From Parasteatoda lunata (taxonomy: Eukaryota > Arthropoda > Arachnida > Araneae > Theridiidae), in contig OX421972.1 of NCBI GenBank assembly GCA_949128135.1, positions 111,281,826-111,345,825 on the forward strand: a DNA stretch of 64,000 nt. The letters are read 5' to 3'. Every line of letters begins with the position of its first letter. Position 1 is the stretch's first letter. A program made the position numbers and the translations under genes. Below, piece after piece: positions 51,601 to 60,800 of this stretch. Under the pieces are notes generated by a model, which ran no database searches, was not told where the DNA came from, and saw only the letters and a list, made by a program, of their open reading frames with translations.

Positions 51601-54600
51601 AGAGGCCCGTAAGGGTCTGTGGCTAGTGATAAAATTGCACCCCTAAATTTCACAATTTAATCACATTTAATACCATGCTATATCTCCCTTTAATATTGAC
51701 TTATAATATGCAAACTCAGCCAGGTTATTATATTACAAGGTACTATATCAAAGGAAATTATTTTTGGCCGATTAGGGAGTCCACAATGTGGCACTATATT
51801 TTATTTTATTTTATAACCGTCGTTGAACAGCCGACCCAATTTTGGGTTTACAATTACTAACGCTCAACTCTGTAGCCTTGTAATTTTGAACCAATCCAAA
51901 AGACAAGAAAACTCTTGGATCAGTACACCCAGAGGTATTGATTTGTTAGGAGAACGTGGAGGACTTTGTGACTTGACAGATTTAATGTGCATCAGTGCAT
52001 TTACTACACTGGAGAGGATCGAACCCACAATTAAACCATGTGGGCACAGTGCCCTACCGACCAGGTTATCCCAGCCCAAGTGGCACTATATGTAGTTATG
52101 AATGTATGTATATAATAAAGCATGTTAAATAGCATTAAAATGAAGAGATTCCTGTTTAATATACAGAATTCATACTTAGCCCTATATTCCCCTTAATATT
52201 AACCCATAATATTATAGTTAAATACCCATTAAAATTATGAGAGGAAAAACCGTGTAATAAATATTATTCTTTAGTATAGGAAATTTTTTGTAATATTTTG
52301 AAGGAGTGAAAAATACTATAAACCTAAATTTTAGTTTGTCAATTTTTTTCAAAAAAATCTGCAACTATTTAACATCTAAAAAATTTAATTCTTAGCGCAA
52401 AATAGAATAAAATGAAGAGATACTATAAATGATTTCGTAAAAAATCTTCCTAAGTATCTTAGTTTACAATAGTCATGATAACAAAATTCCATAAGAAACA
52501 AACCATAAATAAATAAAAGATCGACCTCTTATTTATATAATTTTGAATAAAAGAGCAGAATTTTTTTAAAAATTGCATAATTGACTTCTGACGAATTTGT
52601 TCTCCAGTTTTTGTAGATCTATGATTTAATTCAGCATGTTTTTTAACAAAAAACTTTAAAACTCATCCTCTTTCACTTCATATCCATGAGCAACAGTCTT
52701 GGTTTTTTCCAAACTTAGAATTTGTGTCCTTTCTGAAACTGCTTTTTCTTGTGTTGTATAGTTGAAAAGTAGCGTGTAGTATAGAAATTTCAATAAAATT
52801 TTGATCTGGGACTCAGTTCTTGGAGCATTAAATAAATGTATACAAATACATTTTTTTAAATCACCTTGTCTATAAAACATCCTTCATCCTTGAAGAAAAT
52901 ACTTTTTTTAATAAAATATGTCTTTGTCTCCGAAACAACCTTGTTTATGAAACTATAGTGTGTCTACCACTACAAAAATACAATTCACTAGTATATAAGA
53001 AGACATGTTAACTTGATTCTATGTTCTATGACTGGTGTACCATTTCATTGATGAAGGTTGTCATAACAACTCTCCCCACAAAACTTTAAACTATAAGCAG
53101 CTAAATGGTTTTTTTTTTATTCTATTTCATTGATCAAAAAGGAAAATAGAAAGAGGAATAATTATTACTGCCTTCCTTAACTTATCTGTGACATTTGTTT
53201 GAACGGACTAAGCAAAGCAAAACATTTCCTGTAAATATGTAAAATTTGAAAATATGTATGTATAAAATATGTGAAATTTGAAAGTGAAATAGTGTAATTA
53301 TATCTTCTTTTTTTTTTTTCAATTGCAGGCAATTTTATTCTTCCTTGTTTGTTATTGTGCCAAATTTTGCCCATCTTTGATGATTGCAATTGTAATGTTT
53401 ACTTGTGTCATGTCTACTGCTTGCAAGATCTACTTGGAAAGTGATGCTCTTGTTTGTTGGGTAACACTTGATATAGTGTAAGAATGTGCTTATTTCTTTT
53501 TAACCTTTAGTATGTATTCTAGTGCCTAGATTTATTGAATGATACTGTTAGAAACACAATTATTTATAGGGTATCCTCGCACCGGGAAAGCCATGGATTT
53601 CGGTATTGAACAAAATTTGTCATGAAATATCATGATTTTAACTATTTTTTTGAAAAAATCATGGAAAGTCATAGATTTAGGTTGCTGAAAAATCTAATTT
53701 TTAAAATGAAACTCCTCTCCTAATTTCACAATGTTCCGAAAAATCTGAATTCGTAACAAAATCCCTACGCATAGTCATATCTTATTATAATATAAAATGT
53801 TTTTATCCTGTTCTTTAAAAGTTATGGTGTTTTTTCAAAAAATGAAAGAAAGAACATAATTTCTAGAGCGACTTATCTTTTAAACTTCCATGATTTCAGA
53901 ATTTTTTTTATTGATTTATTTTTTAATTTTATCAATTTAAAATTTTAGTTTAGGCTTTTTATATTACACTTACTTTAAAGAAGAAATAAAACAGCTTTAA
54001 ATAACTACATATATCTGACAGTATTTAGTTATTTGCTTTTGTATTTTTTTCAGCTATTTTATTGCTTCAACTCTTTCCTGACTCTTTTTTAAATTTAAAA
54101 TCTATAAATATGAAGATGCAGAGTATAACAGTTTTAGTTATATCTATCATTTCAATTAATGTTATTATAATGCTTTTTTAAATTTATTGTTGTGTTTGTG
54201 TCGGAGAAAATAGTTAAGTTATGAAAAATGTAGTAAGTCTGTAATGTAGTAAAATGTGAAAAATCATGGATTTGAAAAATCTAAAATGTAGCAGATACCG
54301 ATGCGATATTTTTCATCATAATTATGTGTTAGTCAGGCTTCTGTAAACCTCTAAAATATTATAAAGCTTTTGTTGTTCTAACCATTAATCAGTGCGATAA
54401 TCTAATCAATTTACTAACAGTTTGCCTGATTGATTAATTGTATGATTTTTATTCTTAATTGATTTATGTAAAATTTTGTATACATACATTTCATTTTCTC
54501 AGACAATTTGCTTGCAAGAGATAAAATTGTAGGGTCAATATATTGTTATATATATAAGTGGATTGTTAGAGTTAAAATAAATATGTTTTTATTTTTAATT

Positions 54601-54853
54601 GTTTAAAATTGGTTGTAACATGACGTATGATTAAGTAGTTTTTATCTCCTTACTAGAGTTTTTACTTTCTTTAAGTTTATTTCAAATTTTTTATATGTTC
54701 TATATATTTTGGTAAATAACTTAAATAAAAATAGTGTTCTTTAGCAATTAGAGTTAAATAGAACCAAATTGTTGTTGCTAAAAAAAATTTTATTTCCTAC
54801 TTTATTTCTCAATGTAATTCCATTAACTTAAACTAAACTAAATCGGATCTGCG

Positions 54854-54885
<32 letters not shown>

Positions 54886-57800
54886 AGTACTTTATTATAT
54901 TCAAAATAATAAAAATGGGGAAAATGTTTTCTTAGTCTTTATATTTTTTATTTTATGTTTAATACTTAATAACAATAGCGTCCAGATTCTGTATGTTTTT
55001 TTTTTTTTTATGTAATTTCTTTTACATTCTCCTTTGGATATAAATTATAAGGAGTTTGCTGTATATTGTACTGAGTTGCTACTACAAAAAATAAGAAAAT
55101 AAAATTATATTTAATATAATTTAAATAATATTTAGAATCTCTATATATTTATATATATAAAATTTTTATTTTTAACTCAAATCTATTAAAAAGTTGATTT
55201 TTATTTTTTAATAAAAGGGTTTATTTTAAAAAGCTGAGATAAAAATGGAATTTATACAAAAGTGGGGTGTTTTCTTGCCTCATTACTTAACTATTTTATG
55301 ATTCATGCTTTTACCTGAAGACTTCTAATTGAAAAATTATTTTCTATTTTACTTTTTGACATTATTTAGTTAAAAAAGTTTTGTTTTTTAACTATTTTAT
55401 TTTCACAAAGGAAACCTGAAAAGAAGATTAGTGCTGAATCTTGGTTTGCTGTATTAACAGTAAGCCAAAATGTTCTTTCATTCTTTTTAGTTGTTTGCTT
55501 TGGTAAGTAAGATTAATATATATAAATTCTGTTATGAAATATTTTACTGATGACATTGCATACCATACAACATTGTCTTTCTGATTTGTTGAGTACTTCT
55601 TTATTTTAGAGTTATCTTCTGTCTATATGCCAGAAAAGAAAATCCTTTTAATTTTCAGTTTTGCTTTTTATCGTTTTTAGTATTAAAACCAGTTTTTAAT
55701 ATTTCCAAAGATGAAAATTGTTAACAAAATCCTTCTAGTATCAGAAATTATTTGGAAGAGTTACAATTAAATATTAATTATATAAGGCAATGTATTTGAA
55801 CTTCATATCATACAGTTTTGATGTTTTAGACTAAGAAGCTTAATTTTGACATAAATGTATTATTCATATTCTAATAGAGTCGTTGTTTACATCCCTGTAA
55901 TGCAGTGTTTCCCAAAGTGTGGTACGCGTACCCCCAGGAGTACGGGAACAGTTTAGCGGAGCTACGCGTTCTTATACGAAATATCTTGCAACAAACGATA
56001 CTTTCAAAAAATTTTCTTTAAGAACAAAGCTAGACGTGAAATTTTATGATTACGTATTTTTCTATTGGCTACTTTTTGCAGAGTTAACAGTTAATAATTA
56101 GTGATGTCAACAGCCAGTTGTGATTTGTAACTTTTGTGCAATTTTTTTATTGTAAAAAATACATTCATTTTTTTATTAGTGGTACACAGCGTTACGAAAA
56201 ATTTAAAAAGCGTACACTAAAGTCATAAGTTTAAGAAACACTGCTGTAATGGATAAATTCAGTAAATAAAGGCTTAAATTAGAGGTTAAAAATTGAAAAA
56301 TATGTTATATTAATTAAATATTAAAATCTCTGATCATTAATTTTCTCATTTATCTATTTATTTGTAATAGAATTTATTTTTACTTTTTAGGTGAATTTTA
56401 GTTTGGTTTTCAGTTTTCTATAGATGAAAATTGAAACAATATACTATTAACGCATTATAATATAAAAATTAAATTCAAATGCTTGAAGAATAGGGGGGAA
56501 TTAATTAGCCATTTTTTAAAATTCAACTAAATAAATAGCAGTATTTTGATAAATTAAGGTATAAGGAGTTTAAACTGTTACAACTTCGTATTAATTTTAA
56601 AATGAATTTTAAATTATTTTGTATTTTTAAATTTCAGCTCCTTTTCTGTAAAGTAATTACCTGCTTATCCTTGTCTAACCTGTGTGGGGGAAGTATGACA
56701 AAAAACTACATATTGAATGTTCCACAGTGATCATATATTTTTAAAATTCTTATAAAGAACGATGTTAAAAATCCAGGGATGTGATTCTTCCACGGATTTC
56801 CGCTTTTTTTTCAAATTTTTCCGCTAATTTCCGCAGAATTTTTTTTTTTGCACAAGTTAAATATTTTATGAGGAATTTAATTTTCCGCTGAGCGAAAGTA
56901 TTGAAGTACTCAATCCTCCCTCTGAAGTTTCTCTAAAAATAATTTCCTTGGGATAAAACTGGTTGACCTTTATACAGGGATGACATTTTTTCGCTTTTGT
57001 CTTTCGAAATTCAGCCTTTTCATCAAAAACTCCAATTCTTTAAAAGTTTTGGGAGAGTTTAATTCAAAGAGTTGGGAAAGTTTAATTCAAACGTCGCTAT
57101 TTCCTGTTTCCTGCCGTGAAAGCAAACGAGACAAAAAAAAAATAGAGGTGGATTTGCAGTGAAAATATTTATTTGCTCACTCAATTAATCTTGTAATTTT
57201 TTATTTATTATGTCTAAACAAAAACACTGCAAACAAGTCTTTTAGAAATCCCAAGTCTAGACTGTGCAAATATCTTGATTCTTATTCACGCGATTTTAAT
57301 ATCAATCATCGATTTTTGTATTTACCTGATTTAAAAGTTGAACGTTGCGATTCTTATTCAGGCGATTTAAATATCCAATATCACAATTTGTATTTACGCG
57401 CTTTTAAAACCCTGTGTAGCGATTCGTATTCACGCGAACTTAAAATCCAATGTCATAATTCCTTTTTGCGGTTGTACTATCAAACATCTATTTTTGTAGT
57501 TATACGTGCTTTAAAAATTAGACATTGGGATTCGTATTCGTGCGATTTAAAAATTATGAATCGTGATTCGTATTTACGTGATCTAAAAATTACGCATCAT
57601 GATTTGTATTTTTGCATTTTTTAAATTCGATGTAGAGTTTCATATTCACGTGATTTAAAAGCCTCATATCGGGATTCATATTCTCTCAATTTCAAATCAG
57701 GCATGTGATTCATATTCATGCAATTTTAAAATTAATCATCGGGATTTATAATGACATTGTTTACAAGTTTAAAAATTGCACTTTTTTTGTCAATTTTCTG

Positions 57801-60800
57801 GATATATATATATATGAATTCTTGGATTTCCTCTTTTTTACTTTCTGGCTACTCTCATCCCTGAAAATCTATATTAGAAGTTAAAATCAATGGCAACATA
57901 AATAATGTATTCTAGTATTTAATGAGGCTGTTAAACAATTTTTCGTAGAATAATTTTCACAAAACTTATTCCTTATGTAATATATTTTAACATTCACAGA
58001 AATGTTTTAAATAAGTAAAAGAATTTTCTAGATGTGAAATTTAGTATAAGAATAAGTATTTTCAGAAAGCTAAAACAAATCTCTGAAGAAATGAAAATAA
58101 TGAATGTACATCATATTGTAAAGATTAAGATGTAATAAAATATTTTTATTCTGTTTACAGTTTTCATATCCATCAGTTTCATCCATCGCTCACATCTCCT
58201 ATGGAAATGCAATCCATTCCAGAATAAATATTGGATTATGACTGCTATTATTGTGTAAGTATGAGTGTCTTTGGAATATTTATTTTTACACTGAAAAATT
58301 TATGTCTGCTGTCCAGCATTTTTAACTTCCAGAAAGATTATTTATAATCCCATTTGGAAACTTTTAAAATTAAATATATAGTAAACTCCCGATTATCCGC
58401 TTTACGGATTATCTGTGCTTCACTTTATTTATTTTTTTTCCTTTCTGCAATGATAAATAACATGACATTTAGGATTGAAAATAAATAAATTTATATACCA
58501 GGAAATATTTTCAGAGTTTCAAGAACAACATACTAGCAAACATTCATGTTCCTAGTTCAGGTGTTGACAACTAATCAAATAATGGGTCTACATTTAAACA
58601 TAGCAGCTTCAAGTGCAATACCTGAGTAAAAAGTAGCTGTGAAAGTGTGAAAATGATGAGGCATTGTAAAAGATCAAGACATGATTCTTGGCTGTCAAAC
58701 TACAAATGCAGGATGAAGTTTAAATGGGGAGAATTGTTTTCTATAATGTCAACCTTCATCTATGAAAAGGTACCTCGCCATAGAATCGAGTTAGCATGCC
58801 TCATATACTAGTGAATTGGAATTATATTTTTGTAGTGGTAGATACGCTACGGTACTCACCCACCAGAATTTTAGCTGTGATGAACGGATATCACTAGCTG
58901 ATTCATTGCTGTTTTGTGAAAAGCCGGGAGAGCTGTATTAAGATCACCAACTTTTTGAGTGCTGATCGTGAGAGCAGTATTAAGTTCACGATTGTGGTCG
59001 CTCCTGTGTTGACTTTAGCAGTCGAGCATACACGTTGTGTGTGATCGAGACTGAGAAGCAACAACGTGAGGGGGACAAGTCACTGTCATAAGTAGCAAAT
59101 CAACTGTTCAATGTGGACCATCCTTCAAAGTAGTGTATTCAAATCTTTTTTTTTTTTTTTTTAAAGCCTGCATGCATAGAATATAACTGTGTAGATGTGT
59201 AGATTTGTTTTTCCTAATTTCATAATATAAGTTTAAATTATTTAAGTTTAAATTTGCATAATCTTTGATAATAAAGAAAAATTATAAATGTATAGATCTG
59301 CAGACAAAAATGCTTATAGCATAAATGAAGATTTCGTAGAACCTGTAATAAGATAGAACTTGAATCTGTAATAAGAAAAATTGCTAAGAATGGACAAAAA
59401 TATTACATTTATGAAACAAGATAACTGAATTTGAAGTATCAGTTTAAAACAGTATGATTTAATGTTTCATTATAGTAGTTATATCAGGTACAGAAACAAA
59501 TCAGGTAAAAAAATTAACATTGAAGTTGAGTAATCAAAATCAAAATTTAATCAAAATAATAAAATAGGATTGACTATAACCGAATTCTAAAAGCAAAACA
59601 ATTAACGCAATCTTTGTTTCAATTTTTTCTATATCAAAACAATTACAGATTAATTAGATTCGATTAATATTGTACTGACTTATTGAAAGATTTTTCTTTA
59701 AAGAAATTAAGGTAAATAAATCTTTTTTCGTGATCAGATTAAATTCAGAACGAAAAAAATACACAGCGCTTGTGATTTGCTACAGAAGTCGAACTGTATC
59801 GTGTAAATATATATCATTGATTCCGTACGACAGTGTTTCCCAAAGTGTGGTACGCGTACCCCCAGGGGTACGGGAACAGTTAAACGGGGGTACGCGTTCT
59901 CATGTGAAATATCTTACAACAAGTGAAAGTTTCAAAAATTTATTTAAAAACAAAGCTAGTCATGAAAATTTACGATTACGTATTTTTCTATTGGCTATTT
60001 TTTGCACAGTTAACAGTTAATAATTAGTGGTGTCAACAGCCAGTTGTGATTTTTAACTTTTATGCAATTTTTTAATAGTAAAAAATACATTCATTTTTTA
60101 ATTAGGGATACACAACGTTACGAAAAATTTAGAAAGGGTACACAAAAGTCATAAGTTTGGGAAACACTGCCATACGAAGTACGCAGGCGCGGTTTCCGGC
60201 TCAATACGTTCCAGTCTATTCAACATCTCGAAACGAAATCATCTTCATCAGTACTGAAACATCGGTATTAGAGCCATACTCATTGGATGCGATTTCTTTC
60301 GCATGCGTATGGAAACCTGTTTGAAAGTGTTTCGCCAGTAAATATTTTCCACCAATCTGGTTTTCATTCGCATGCTAAAAAATCGTAGATAGTGAGATAT
60401 CTTTCAGGCTTTATTTCACTTAACGTTAGATTGCGAGTGATTTTTTATATCAAAGGTTTAATTCAAAGGATATATATATTCATTTTATCTTTAAACAAAT
60501 ATATAGAGAGAGGTATATATACGATAGAGCCCGAAGTTGGAAAATTTCCAAAAATGGCTTAATAAAGGGGAATCTCTCCTTTTTATCCAGTAACTGTTTG
60601 TGATGGATATTTACGTAGCATCCCGAGCGCTTTCCCCTTCCGCGGTAAGCTAGAAAAACAATTATTTAAAAACAATTTTGTAAGAAAAAAATTTTGCAAA
60701 ACCAATATTGCTTCTGCAGAAATTTTCTGCTTCTGTAGAAATTATTTTTTTGTAAAACAGCTTCTGTTTCTGCAGAATCTCTTTTGAGAACTTTTGTTTC

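Noticed and set aside
57316..57624. A real 102-codon gene
   Set aside because: The open frame follows from a 36-bp repeat; no start context, splice sites or domain support it.
59730..60020. A 96-codon gene overlapping the hAT MITE
   Set aside because: It starts outside the MITE, runs across its border and has no homology beyond the repeat itself.
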